64,000 nucleotides of DNA from assembly GCF_029714325.1 (NCBI RefSeq), contig NZ_CP121666.1, forward strand, positions 4,898,001 through 4,962,000, given 5' to 3'. The stretch comes from Bradyrhizobium sp. CB1717. GTDB lineage: Bacteria > Pseudomonadota > Alphaproteobacteria > Rhizobiales > Xanthobacteraceae. The position numbers were made by a program, and so were the translations under genes. The stretch's first letter is position 1; each line of letters opens with the position of its first letter. Of this stretch, positions 33,853 to 42,069 are shown one piece after another. The notes beneath the pieces are model-generated. The model ran no database searches. It saw nothing but the letters and a program-made list of their open reading frames with translations, and was not told the DNA's origin.

Positions 33853-35037
33853 CTACCTTCGCCAGGTCGGCGTCAGACCCTCGCGCATGGCGAAACGCCG
33901 TAGCGGGCCGATGGCGCCGAGCAGGTGCATGCCGATGGCGCGGACCGGCTGGAGCGGCAGGAAATCGTTGAGCAGGGAACGGTTGGCGATGTCGATCGCA
34001 AAGGTCCGGCTCAGGATGTCGGGCCGCCGGGCGCGATCGTAGCGCTTGAGCACGTCGTCCGCGCCGGGATCCTGGCCCGCCGCGAGCGCTTCGCCCGCAA
34101 GCCGCGCAATGTCGGCGGCATCGCGCAGGCCGAGATTGAGGCCTTGGGCGCCGATCGGCGGGACCACATGGGCGGCTTCCCCGACCAGCGCGATGCGGTC
34201 GCGGCCGAAGGATCTTGGACGCTCGATCGCCAGCGGAAACAGGTTGCGCCCGGGCTCGACCGTCATGCGTCCCAGGATCGAATGCGACTGCTTCTCGATC
34301 GCGGCGGACAGCTCCTCGTCGCTCAGGCCGCGCAACCGCTCGGCATCCGCGGGCGCCGAGACCCAGACGATGCTGGAGCGGTCGCCGGGCAGGGGCACGA
34401 ACACGCAGGGACCGTGCGGCGTGTGGAACTCGGTCGAGACGTTGCGATGCGGCCGCGTGTGGCCGACGTTGAAGGTCAGCGCGGTCTGCGTCAGCTCGCG
34501 CCGCGTCACGGCGACGCCGGCAGCCTCCCGGCAGAGCGAATGCCGGCCGTCGGCGCCGACCACGAGCCGGGCCGAGAGGAATTGCGCGGAGGCCGTGCGG
34601 ATTGCGACATCATCGGCTTCGATGACGACGCTCTCGGCCTCGTCGTCGAAACGGACGATCCCGGGCAGCTCGGCCGCGCGCTCTTCCAGCGCCAGCATCA
34701 GCGAACGATTGTCGATGTTGTAGCCGAAGGCGTCGAGCCCGATTTCGTGACAGGAGAAACGGACCTCCGGCGCGCGGAACAGCCGGCCGGTGTCGTCGAC
34801 GAGCCGCATGACCTCGAGCGCGGCCGCCTTGTCCCTGCAGCGCTGCCAGACGTCGAGGCTCTCCAGGAGATCGACGGAGGCCCCCAGCAGCGCGGTGGTG
34901 CGATTGTCGGCATAGGGCAGGCGCCGTGCCACCAGCGCGGTCCGTGCTCCGGCCTGCGCCAGCGCAATGGCCGCGCTAAGGCCGGCCGGTCCGCCGCCGA
35001 TCACGGCTGCGTCAAAAAGTGTCGATGCGTCTGTCAT
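33853..35037 (-). CDS. UbiH/UbiF/VisC/Coq6-type FAD monooxygenase
   Basis: 394 residues. Motifs of FAD hydroxylases of ubiquinone synthesis: AAVIGGGPAGLSAAIALAQA near residues 9-28 (FAD ADP-binding), VVGADGRHSLCREAAG near 155-170 (second FAD motif), and ALVGEAAHVVPPIGAQGLNL near 283-302 (third). It probably hydroxylates the aromatic ring of ubiquinone precursors in the inner membrane; which ring position is not decidable. ATG 35037 is the natural start. Confidence 0.88.
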   Translation of the reverse strand: MTDASTLFDAAVIGGGPAGLSAAIALAQAGARTALVARRLPYADNRTTALLGASVDLLESLDVWQRCRDKAAALEVMRLVDDTGRLFRAPEVRFSCHEIGLDAFGYNIDNRSLMLALEERAAELPGIVRFDDEAESVVIEADDVAIRTASAQFLSARLVVGADGRHSLCREAAGVAVTRRELTQTALTFNVGHTRPHRNVSTEFHTPHGPCVFVPLPGDRSSIVWVSAPADAERLRGLSDEELSAAIEKQSHSILGRMTVEPGRNLFPLAIERPRSFGRDRIALVGEAAHVVPPIGAQGLNLGLRDAADIARLAGEALAAGQDPGADDVLKRYDRARRPDILSRTFAIDIANRSLLNDFLPLQPVRAIGMHLLGAIGPLRRFAMREGLTPTWRR

Positions 35038-35166
35038 GGAACGACAAATGACACGCCCCGCGGCAAATTCAAGCCCACCTATTTTTCCTAGGTTTTATGG
35101 CGAATTGTGCAACCGGGCACCGCAATGGCTTATGTGCAAATCGGTCTCATTCTGATAGCAGAAGCC

Positions 35167-35892
35167 ATGGACAGCCGAGAGGATTCCCTGAAGCCGACAC
35201 CCGCGATCCGCGCCGCGGCGTTCTCGGTGCACATCTTCACCGCCTTCGGCGCGGCGCTCGCGCTGCTCGCGATGCTGGAGGCCGTGCGTGAGCACTGGGC
35301 GGCGATGTTTCAATGGCTCGGCGTCGCGCTGATCATCGACGCGATCGACGGTCCGATCGCGCGCCGGCTCGACGTCAAGAACGTGCAGCCGAACTGGTCG
35401 GGCGACGTGCTCGATCTCGTGGTCGACTTCGTCACCTATGTGTTCGTGCCGGCCTATGCGATCGTGGCGAGCGGGCTGTTGCTGCCGGTGGCGGCGCCCT
35501 TGCTCGGCGTCGCCATCATCGTCACCAGCGCATTGTATTTCGCCGATCTGCGCATGAAGGCCGACGACAATCACTTCCGCGGTTTCCCGGCGCTGTGGAA
35601 TGCGGCAGCGTTCTATCTGTTCCTGCTGCACTGGTCGCCGCTGTGGTCCACGCTGCTGGTCACGGCCCTGGTGGTGCTGACCTTCGTGCCGTTCCACGTG
35701 CTGCATCCGGTCCGCGTCGTGCGGCTGCGCTGGCTGACGATGTCGCTGATCGGGCTCTGGGCGGTGCTGTCCCTCTACGCGCTGGAGATGGACTTTCACG
35801 TCGGTATCGGGGTGACCGCCGCGCTGTGCGCGATCGCGCTCTGGATCAGCTTCAGCGACGCGTTGATCCGCTTCGCAAGATCCTTCGCATGA
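35167..35892 (+). CDS. pcs: Phosphatidylcholine synthase Pcs
   Basis: 241 residues from ATG 35167. It carries the CDP-alcohol phosphotransferase signature DG-x2-AR-x(n)-G-x3-D-x3-D, seen as DAIDGPIARRLDV followed by GDVLDLVVDF near residues 58-88, and about seven hydrophobic segments. Pcs condenses choline with CDP-diacylglycerol directly to phosphatidylcholine, a pathway characteristic of rhizobia and other host-associated alphaproteobacteria and needed for effective nodulation in Bradyrhizobium. Its stop overlaps the terC start (ATGATG), so the pair is translationally coupled. Confidence 0.93.
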   Translation: MDSREDSLKPTPAIRAAAFSVHIFTAFGAALALLAMLEAVREHWAAMFQWLGVALIIDAIDGPIARRLDVKNVQPNWSGDVLDLVVDFVTYVFVPAYAIVASGLLLPVAAPLLGVAIIVTSALYFADLRMKADDNHFRGFPALWNAAAFYLFLLHWSPLWSTLLVTALVVLTFVPFHVLHPVRVVRLRWLTMSLIGLWAVLSLYALEMDFHVGIGVTAALCAIALWISFSDALIRFARSFA

Positions 35893-36623
35893 TGCATCTG
35901 ATCACCAGCCCCGAGGCGTGGGCCGCGCTGCTCACACTGACCTCGCTCGAGATCGTGCTCGGCATCGACAACGTCATCTTCCTGTCGGTGATCGTCTCGC
36001 GCATCCCCGAGCAGCAGGCGAACCGCGCCCGCCAGATCGGGCTCGCGCTGGCGCTGATCTTCCGCATCATCCTGCTCAGCGTGCTGGTCTGGCTGATCGG
36101 CCTGACCGCGCCGGTGTTCTCGTTTGCAGCTAACGACTTCTCCTGGCGCGACCTGATCCTGATCGGCGGCGGCCTGTTCCTGATCGCGAAGGCAACGCAC
36201 GAGATTCACGCCGAGGTCGAGGCCGATGACGACGAAGGCGATGAGCAATCCGGCGGCAGCGCCTTCTTCTGGGTGATCGTCCAGATCATCGTCATCGACA
36301 TCGTGTTCTCGCTGGACTCGATCATCACCGCGATCGGCATGGCACAGGACATCGAGATCATGATCGCGGCTGTCGTGATCGCCTGCCTGATCATGTACAT
36401 TTCGTCCGGGCCGGTGTCGCGATTCGTCGCGGAGCATCCGACCACGAAGATGCTGGCGCTGGCCTTCCTGGTGCTGATCGGCGTCGCGCTGGTCGCGGAC
36501 GGATTCAAATTCCACATCCCGCGTGGCTACATCTATTTCGCAATTGCGTTCTCGGCGGCGGTCGAATTCTTCAACGTGCTGGCCAAGCGCAATCGCAAGA
36601 GGGCGAGCAAGCCGGCGGTCTAG
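35889..36623 (+). CDS. TerC family integral membrane protein
   Basis: 244 residues (243 if the second of two adjacent ATGs is used). About seven helices with the TerC hallmarks LEIVLGIDNVIFLSVIVSRI near residues 19-38 and IVIDIVFSLDSIITAIGMAQ near 136-155, whose membrane Asp residues are thought to bind metal. An acidic loop (EVEADDDEGDEQSGG) lies between the halves. TerC/Alx-type proteins export manganese or calcium and protect secreted enzymes. Coupled to pcs. Confidence 0.9.
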   Translation: MMHLITSPEAWAALLTLTSLEIVLGIDNVIFLSVIVSRIPEQQANRARQIGLALALIFRIILLSVLVWLIGLTAPVFSFAANDFSWRDLILIGGGLFLIAKATHEIHAEVEADDDEGDEQSGGSAFFWVIVQIIVIDIVFSLDSIITAIGMAQDIEIMIAAVVIACLIMYISSGPVSRFVAEHPTTKMLALAFLVLIGVALVADGFKFHIPRGYIYFAIAFSAAVEFFNVLAKRNRKRASKPAV

Positions 36624-36699
36624 CCGTTCCCGTGGGCGTTGAGTTGACAAGGCGGGCGCGATGCCTTTCGCTCAGCCTTGGAGAAGAGGAGGTCAGACG

Positions 36700-37674
36700 A
36701 TGACCAAAGCCGTCCGGGTGCACAAGGTCGGGGGCCCCGAAGCCCTGGTCTATGAGAGCGTCGACGTACCGGCGCCCGGCCCCGGCGAGGTGCGCATCCG
36801 CCAGCACGCGGTGGGCCTCAACTTCATCGACGTCTACTACCGCACCGGCCTCTACAAGGCGCCGGGGCTGCCCTTCATCGCCGGCAACGAGGCCTCGGGC
36901 GAGGTGGTTGCGGTCGGGCCGGGCGTCACGCATTTCCATCCCGGCGACCGCGTCGCCTATTACCACAACCTGGGTGCCTATACCGGCGAGCGCAACCTCC
37001 CCTGGGAGAAGCTGGTCAAGCTGCCCGACCACATCACCCACGAGCAGGGCGCCGTGCTGATGCTGAAGGGGCTGACGGTCTGGTATCTCCTGCACAAGAC
37101 CTTCAAGGTCGAGCCGCACCACCGCGTGCTGATCCACGCCGCCGCCGGCGGTGTCGGCCTGCTCGCCTGCCAGTGGGCGAGCGCGCTCGGCGCCCATGTC
37201 ATCGGCACGGTCGGCTCGCGCGAGAAGGCCGAGCTCGCGGAAGCCAATGGCTGCGACCACGTCATCCTCTACAACGAGGAGGACTTCGTCGCCCGCGTGA
37301 AGCAGATCAGCCGCAACGAGGGCTGCGACGTCGTCTATGACGGCGTCGGCAAGGCGACCTTCCCGGGCTCGCTGTCCTGCCTGAAGCCGCGCGGCATGTT
37401 CGTCTCCTTCGGCAATGCCTCAGGCCCCGTGCCGCCGTTCTCGATCTCCGAGCTCAACAATCACGGCTCGCTGTTCGCGACGCGGCCGAAGCTCAACGAC
37501 TATATCGGCACCCGCAAGGAGCTGCTGGAAGGCGCCGACACGCTGTTCGCCGCCGTCATCAACGGCAAGCTGCACGTGCCGATCAACCATGCCTACGCGC
37601 TGAAGGACGCCGCGAAGGCGCATGTCGACCTCGAAAGCCGCAAGACGACCGGCGCGTCGATCTTGAAGCCGTAG
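36700..37674 (+). CDS. NADPH:quinone oxidoreductase (MDR family)
   Basis: 324 residues from ATG 36700, preceded by AGAGGAGG. Zinc-less medium-chain reductase: GroES-like N-terminal half (VRIRQHAVGLNFIDVYYRTG near 33-52) and Rossmann half with HAAAGGVGLLACQWASALGA near 147-166 and YDGVGKATFPGSLSCLKPRG near 215-234. This is the QOR (crystallin-like) class that reduces quinones with NADPH. Downstream is a family B repeat that converges with the aminotransferase gene. Confidence 0.9.
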   Translation: MTKAVRVHKVGGPEALVYESVDVPAPGPGEVRIRQHAVGLNFIDVYYRTGLYKAPGLPFIAGNEASGEVVAVGPGVTHFHPGDRVAYYHNLGAYTGERNLPWEKLVKLPDHITHEQGAVLMLKGLTVWYLLHKTFKVEPHHRVLIHAAAGGVGLLACQWASALGAHVIGTVGSREKAELAEANGCDHVILYNEEDFVARVKQISRNEGCDVVYDGVGKATFPGSLSCLKPRGMFVSFGNASGPVPPFSISELNNHGSLFATRPKLNDYIGTRKELLEGADTLFAAVINGKLHVPINHAYALKDAAKAHVDLESRKTTGASILKP

Positions 37675-37696
37675 CTCTTTCGGCATCGACGGTTTC

Positions 37697-37784
37697 GTAG
37701 TGTGGGCAAAGGCGCGGAGCGCCGTGCCCACCATTCTTCATTGCGGTGAGAAATGGTGGGCACGCTTCGCTTTGCCCACCCTAC
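37697..37784. repeat. Palindromic element, family B, copy 1
   Basis: Outer arms GTAGTGTGGGCAAAG and CTTTGCCCACCCTAC with inner GTGCCCACCA / TGGTGGGCAC arms form a nested palindrome. Two longer copies lie at 50384-50498 and 50863-50992. The terminal CTAC supplies the TAG stop codon of the aminotransferase gene that ends at 37781. Confidence 0.85.
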
Positions 37785-38977
37785 GCGACGCGCCGCGCGG
37801 CCCCAGCTTTCGTCAAGATCCCGTCGAGACAATCGACCATCTCGGCGATCTCTCCCTTGGTGACGTTGAGCGCCGGCATGAAGCGCAGGGTGTCGACCTG
37901 CGGCGCGTTGAGCAGCACGCCGGCCTCGAACGCCTGGGCGACGATGCCAGGCGCGATCGGCAGCTTGAGGTCGAGCGCCAGCAGCAGGCCGCGTCCGCGG
38001 ACGCCGCCGAGGCCGTGCCGGGCCGAGACCTTCTGCAACTCGCTTTCGAGCAAGAGGCCGGTCTCGGCGACCGACTTCAGGAAGTCGGGCCTTTTGACCT
38101 CCTCCAGCACCGCAAGGCCCGCGGCGCACATGATCGGGTTGCCGTTGAACGTGCCGCCCTGGTCGCCGTGCTCGAAGCAGGAGGCGCTTTCGGTCGCAAG
38201 CAGGGCTGCGAGCGGCACGCCGCCGCCGATGCCCTTGCCGAGCGTCATGATGTCGGGCGAAATCCCGGCGTGCTCATAGTGGAAGAGCTTTCCGGTCCGG
38301 CCCATGCCGGTCTGGATCTCGTCGAAAATGAGCAGCAGGCCGTGCGCCTCGGTCAGCGCGCGCAGCTCCCTCAGGAAGGCATCGGTCGCCGGCCACACGC
38401 CGGATTCACCCTGGATCGGCTCGAGCATCACAGCCACCGTGTTGGCGTTGATCAGCTGTTCGACCGAGGCGATGTCGTTCAGCTTCGCCTTCTTGAAGCC
38501 TGATACTTTCGGCTCGAACAGCGGCTCGAACGCCTTCTTGCCCGAGGCCGACATCGTCGCCAGTGTCCTTCCGTGGAAGCCGCCCTCGAAGCTGATGATC
38601 TCGAACGCGCCGCCTTTGTGCAGGCTGCCGTATTTGCGCGCGAGCTTGATCGCGCCCTCATTGGCTTCCGCCCCCGAATTGGCGAAGAACACCTGGTCGA
38701 ACGCGCTGTTCTCGACCAGCGCCTGCGCCAGCTTCAGGCTCGGCTCGTTGTAGAACGCCGGACTCGGCGTCAGCAGCCGCTTGGCTTGAGCTGCGAGCGC
38801 GTCCGCGATCGCCGGCGGGGAGTGACCGAGGCAGTTGACGGCCCAGCCCTGCACGAAATCGAGATAGCGCTTGCGGCCGTCGTCCCAGAGGTAGGAGCCG
38901 GCGCCGCGGACGAACACGGCCTTGGGCCGTGCGGTGATGTCCATCAGCGCGTCATACGGATGGGTGGCGGTGGTCAT
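37781..38977 (-). CDS. argD: Acetylornithine aminotransferase-like (class III, ArgD family)
   Basis: 398 residues from ATG 38977, with AGAGGAG 6-8 bases upstream. Class III aminotransferase features: [20 protein letters not shown] (PLP phosphate site) near residues 97-116, [14 protein letters not shown] near 214-227 with the PLP Asp, and [16 protein letters not shown] with the Schiff-base Lys near 243. ArgD converts N-acetylglutamate semialdehyde to N-acetylornithine; close relatives use other omega-amino acids, so the substrate is not proven. The upstream leader ORF is strikingly arginine-rich and followed by a terminator, which supports an arginine role. The stop codon lies inside a family B repeat. 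Confidence 0.82.
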   Translation of the reverse strand: MTTATHPYDALMDITARPKAVFVRGAGSYLWDDGRKRYLDFVQGWAVNCLGHSPPAIADALAAQAKRLLTPSPAFYNEPSLKLAQALVENSAFDQVFFANSGAEANEGAIKLARKYGSLHKGGAFEIISFEGGFHGRTLATMSASGKKAFEPLFEPKVSGFKKAKLNDIASVEQLINANTVAVMLEPIQGESGVWPATDAFLRELRALTEAHGLLLIFDEIQTGMGRTGKLFHYEHAGISPDIMTLGKGIGGGVPLAALLATESASCFEHGDQGGTFNGNPIMCAAGLAVLEEVKRPDFLKSVAETGLLLESELQKVSARHGLGGVRGRGLLLALDLKLPIAPGIVAQAFEAGVLLNAPQVDTLRFMPALNVTKGEIAEMVDCLDGILTKAGAARRVA

Positions 38978-39021
38978 GTCGAACTCCTCTGGAGGCGGGT
39001 GGAATCGGGGCGCAAAAAGCA

Positions 39022-39052
39022 AGAAGGCCGCACTTTGCGGGTGCGGCCTTCT
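39022..39052 (-). terminator. Intrinsic terminator in the leader of the aminotransferase gene
   Basis: On the minus strand AGAAGGCCGCAC and GTGCGGCCTTCT form a perfect 12-bp stem with a 7-nt loop, followed by TGCTTTTTGCG. It lies 45 bp before the gene's ATG and 26 bp after the stop of the arginine-rich leader ORF. It can only act on transcripts heading into the aminotransferase gene, the position of an attenuator. Confidence 0.8.
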
Positions 39053-39078
39053 CGAAAACTATGCTGAATTTGAGTGCT

Positions 39079-39168
39079 TCAGCGGCGTCGTCGGACATGG
39101 CGCAACCCATCATCGTCGCGGGTGCGACGACGGAAAGCTGCGCGGCGGTGGGTCCGAGAGTTGATCAT
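39079..39168 (-). CDS. Arginine-rich leader peptide (putative attenuator ORF)
   Basis: The ORF has 29 codons, 12 of them Arg. They include three in a row (residues 13-15), another pair at 8-9, and four in a row (residues 26-29: CGA CGA CGC CGC) directly before TGA. It sits between a promoter-like sequence and the terminator hairpin at 39022-39052, upstream of an acetylornithine aminotransferase-like gene. The ATG is only a few bases after the expected transcription start, so translation may be nearly leaderless; no strong Shine-Dalgarno is visible. Random high-GC frames are also Arg-rich, so conservation must decide. The arrangement matches ribosome-stalling attenuators of amino-acid operons. 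Confidence 0.6.
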   Translation of the reverse strand: MINSRTHRRAAFRRRTRDDDGLRHVRRRR

Positions 39169-39178
39169 GGGGCGCGTC

Positions 39179-39206
39179 CGTACAGCCGAATGCCAGGACT
39201 TGTCAA
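39179..39206 (-). promoter_or_regulatory. Promoter for the leader/aminotransferase transcript
   Basis: A perfect TTGACA -35 box (39206-39201), a 16-bp spacer and TGTACG (39184-39179, a weak -10) lie just downstream of the TPR gene's stop and about 11 bp before the leader ATG. The spacing is right, but the -10 matches consensus at only three positions. Confidence 0.5.
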
Positions 39207-39259
39207 GCGGGGCGTTTTGCAAGATTCCTGCCGGCCGTGCATCGGCGATGACGAGTTCT

Positions 39260-40408
39260 TCACTCTACGCCGTATCGGGCGAACACTTCGGCGATGCCGG
39301 CGTTGATCGCTTTCGCCGCTGCGATGTCGCGCTCGGCGCCCTCGTTGTCGCCCTTCTTCCGCTTCGCAAGCCCGCGGCCGTAAAGTGAGCTGTCGAACTT
39401 CGGCCTGGTGCCCAGCGCTGCGTCATAGTCGGCAATCGCCGCGTCGAGATTGCCGAGCTTGAGATAAGTGAAGGCGCGGCTGTCGAGCGTATCGGGGTCG
39501 TTGGGCTGCATCCGCAGCGACTGCTCGCAATCGGCCAGCGCCTCCTGGAAGCGCCCGAGGATCGCGCGCGTCATGCAGCGCGAATTGAACACGCCGGCAT
39601 AGCGCGGATTGGCCTTGATCGCGCGATCGTAATCCTCCAGCGCCAGCGCATAATCGTGCTGGTCGAAATACATGTCCGCGCGGCCGCTGAGATCGGTGTC
39701 GTTGTTCGGATTGAGTGCGATCGACTTGCCGAAATCGGCCAGCGCCCGCGCCCGGTCGCCCTTGTCGCGATAGATCCGCGCGCGATTGCCGTAGGCCGGC
39801 CCGTAATCGGGATCGAGCTTGATCGACATGTCGAAGTCGTCCAGCGCGCGATCGGCGTCGGTACGCTCGCGATAGGCGGTGCCGCGGTTGTAATAGGCGA
39901 GCGCGAATTTCGGATCGAGCTTGATCGCCTGGCTGTAATCGGCCATCGCGCGCTCGTAGTCGTCCTTGCCGATGTAGGAATTGCCGCGGTTGTTGTAATA
40001 GAGGGGATCACCGGGCTCGAGCCGGATCGCGCTCGTATAGTCCGCGATGGCATGGTCGCGATCGCCGAGTTCGTCATAGACAATGCCGCGATTATACCAG
40101 GTGATGGCGTCCTTGGGATCGAGATCGATGGCGCGGTTGAGGTCGGCCAGGGCGCGCTCCCTGTCCCCCTTGCGCCGGAAGATTTCGCCGCGGTTGGCAA
40201 GCGCGCGCGCATGGGATGGGTTGGCTCTCAGCACCGCCGAGCAGCCGGCGAGGCGCTGCTCGTCGCTGATCTTGTCGGTGGCAAAGCACCATTGCCGCGC
40301 CTGGGTGGGTGACGGGGACTGGGCAGCGGCGGGAAGCGCGAGCAGGATCAACGCTGTGCCAATCGCGTACAGCCCGCTCCGGATACCAACCTTGTGATTG
40401 TATTTCAT
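39260..40408 (-). CDS. Secreted/periplasmic TPR repeat protein
   Basis: 382 residues. A signal peptide (about 1-29, GTALILLALPAAAQS) is followed by an unbroken series of about nine 34-residue tetratricopeptide repeats from residue 60 to 375, each with the A-x-x-x-Y/F-x-N-R-G and A-x-x-D-Y/F-x-x-A-I pattern (ALANRGEIFRRKGDRERALA is typical). TPR proteins act as protein-interaction scaffolds; there is no further domain. The arrangement is typical of rhizobial TPR proteins of unknown partner. ATG 40408 gives the signal peptide directly. Confidence 0.88.
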   Translation of the reverse strand: MKYNHKVGIRSGLYAIGTALILLALPAAAQSPSPTQARQWCFATDKISDEQRLAGCSAVLRANPSHARALANRGEIFRRKGDRERALADLNRAIDLDPKDAITWYNRGIVYDELGDRDHAIADYTSAIRLEPGDPLYYNNRGNSYIGKDDYERAMADYSQAIKLDPKFALAYYNRGTAYRERTDADRALDDFDMSIKLDPDYGPAYGNRARIYRDKGDRARALADFGKSIALNPNNDTDLSGRADMYFDQHDYALALEDYDRAIKANPRYAGVFNSRCMTRAILGRFQEALADCEQSLRMQPNDPDTLDSRAFTYLKLGNLDAAIADYDAALGTRPKFDSSLYGRGLAKRKKGDNEGAERDIAAAKAINAGIAEVFARYGVE

Positions 40409-40481
40409 CGATCACCGCATAGAAACCATTGAGCCTCTAGCGCGTTTGTGATCAACGGACGCCAATTGGTTCGAACCGAAC

Positions 40482-41480
40482 GTGACTCGGTTCAGACCAA
40501 GGGAGACGGGACCAACCAGACAGTTTTCAGCCTTGTCCGATACCACTTACCCGATTGACCTCGACAGCATTCGCGGCGCGTTCCCGCCGGGAATCGAAGC
40601 GCCGACGCTGCTGGTCGACTTTGCCACCTGGCTCAAGGGGCGCCCCTGGGGCAGCGTCGGCTGCTTCTCCCTGCAGGGCCAGTTCTCCGATTCCGCACCG
40701 ATCGTCGATGGCAGTCCATTGCGCGACAGGTTCTCGCTTTTCATGCGCTTGCCCGACGGCTCGGCTGTCGGCGGCTGGTATGGCGCCGGTCTCGATCGCG
40801 ACAACCCGCCGATCGTCGGACTGGGGTCGGAGGGCGATTACGAGCTGCTCGCACCGAGCCTCGATGGGCTGCTCGCCAAACTGACGTCGCAAGCCTTCGA
40901 CAGGGCCTGGAGCGATCTCAAACCGCATGAGGAGGTCGAGTGCCAGACGGTCGAGCTCGCGCGATGGCTCGCCGGACGGCCGGCCGGCGAGCCGGCTGCT
41001 CCGGACGACGGCGCCTCTGAGCTGCCCGACTTCCGCGGCTTCGTGGAAAAATGGAGCCGGGATCGCGAGGACTATTGGGCCAACCACCGGCTGATGGCCG
41101 AGCTTGGCTGGCGGCTTGCCGCCCATCTGCCCAAGGGCAAGAATCCCTGGGACAAGACGCGTTTCGAGATCGCGATCGTAGGTAGCCAATATCAGGCGCG
41201 CGTGCTGACGCGGGGACCGCAGCCGTTCGAAGAAGCAGGCTCGATCGAATCCCTGCTGCGCGATCTGCGCGAGGGGATGCGCCGCGCGCAGCCCGAGCTC
41301 GGCCTGTGGTACGTGATGAATTTCGGGCTCTATGCCGATGGCCGCATCATGCCGAGCTTCGAATACGATTTGCGCCCGACCATCGACGGCGAACCGGCGA
41401 AGCTGTCTGAGGCGAAAGCCGATCTCGCCCGCGCCCCACGCCCGGAGCGCTGGGTGCCGAAATGGCTGGCGGCATCCTGA
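40482..41480 (+). CDS. Hypothetical cytosolic protein, possibly immunity-protein-like
   Basis: 332 residues from a GTG at 40482 (a TTG at 40533 is the alternative, leaving SDTTYPIDLDSIRG at the start). Two parts are visible: residues about 20-170 with FATWLKGRPWGSVGCFSL and DRFSLFMRLPDGSAVGGWYG, and a C-terminal part with FEIAIVGSQYQARVL and GLWYVMNFGLYADGRIMPSF. The latter resembles the strand pattern of YezG/SUKH-type immunity proteins of polymorphic toxin systems. No toxin gene is adjacent, so this is only a suggestion. No signal or membrane segment. Confidence 0.6.
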   Translation: MTRFRPRETGPTRQFSALSDTTYPIDLDSIRGAFPPGIEAPTLLVDFATWLKGRPWGSVGCFSLQGQFSDSAPIVDGSPLRDRFSLFMRLPDGSAVGGWYGAGLDRDNPPIVGLGSEGDYELLAPSLDGLLAKLTSQAFDRAWSDLKPHEEVECQTVELARWLAGRPAGEPAAPDDGASELPDFRGFVEKWSRDREDYWANHRLMAELGWRLAAHLPKGKNPWDKTRFEIAIVGSQYQARVLTRGPQPFEEAGSIESLLRDLREGMRRAQPELGLWYVMNFGLYADGRIMPSFEYDLRPTIDGEPAKLSEAKADLARAPRPERWVPKWLAAS

Positions 41481-41577
41481 AGCTCGGAATCCCGTGATGC
41501 TGCCGCCCGCCCGGCGCGCCGAAATCTTCTGCTGTCGTGCCGACTTGACCTCGCGGGAACGGCACCTTCGATCCCCC

Positions 41578-41608
41578 TTGACTTAGAGCGCGCTCGAAGG
41601 GGTATCTG
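41578..41608 (+). promoter_or_regulatory. MerR-class operator/promoter with 19-bp spacer
   Basis: TTGACT (41578-41583) and TATCTG (41603-41608) are separated by 19 bp, the over-long spacer that MerR-family activators compensate for. Within the spacer, CTTAGAGCG/CGCTCGAAG (41582-41599) is an 8-of-9 dyad. The core resembles the CTTGACTTAGAG-type sites of the NmlR/AdhR group. It starts 30 bp before the MerR gene, so autoregulation with the downstream gene is likely. Confidence 0.7.
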
Positions 41609-41637
41609 TACGTGCGTCAGTACGAGAACAGGCACCC

Positions 41638-42069
41638 ATGAAGATCGGCGACCTCGCAAAACGAACCGGCTTGTCGACTCACACGTTGCGTTATTACGAG
41701 CGCATCGGGCTGCTGCCATACGCAGACCGGGATCGTTCCGGCCAGCGTGACTTTGACGCATCGATCCTCACATGGATCACATTCATCGGTCGGCTCAAGA
41801 CCACGGGAATGCCGATCCGGGACATGTTGCGTTATGCGGCGCTTCGTGATGAAGGCGAAGCCACCGGGCCAGCCCGGCGGCAGATGCTGGAAATCCACCG
41901 GGAACAGGTTCGCACGCAGATTGCCGAACTTCAGGAATGCCTGCTCGTCCTTGATACCAAGATCGCCGGCTATGCGGGCGACGAACAGAGGACGAAGGAA
42001 AATGACGCACGCCCAAACACAAGCCGAAAGCCGCTTCGATCGCGGCCAGCGGGCCCTGTCACGCATTGA
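41638..42069 (+). CDS. MerR-family transcriptional regulator (NmlR/AdhR-like)
   Basis: 143 residues. N-terminal winged helix with MKIGDLAKRTGLSTHTLRYYERIGL and YADRDRSGQRDFDASILTW, then a coiled-coil dimerisation helix (about 80-120: RQMLEIHREQVRTQIAEL). No Cys pair typical of metal sensors is seen in the C-terminus, suggesting a redox/electrophile or organic ligand. Its 3' end overlaps the next gene by 68 bp in another frame, so the last 23 residues (Pro/Arg-rich) may be dispensable. Confidence 0.9.
   Translation: MKIGDLAKRTGLSTHTLRYYERIGLLPYADRDRSGQRDFDASILTWITFIGRLKTTGMPIRDMLRYAALRDEGEATGPARRQMLEIHREQVRTQIAELQECLLVLDTKIAGYAGDEQRTKENDARPNTSRKPLRSRPAGPVTH

Noticed and set aside
39061..39306. 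Plus-strand reading opposite the arginine-rich leader
   Set aside because: No ribosome binding site, no family, and it spans the promoter and leader of the minus-strand unit; considered antisense chance.
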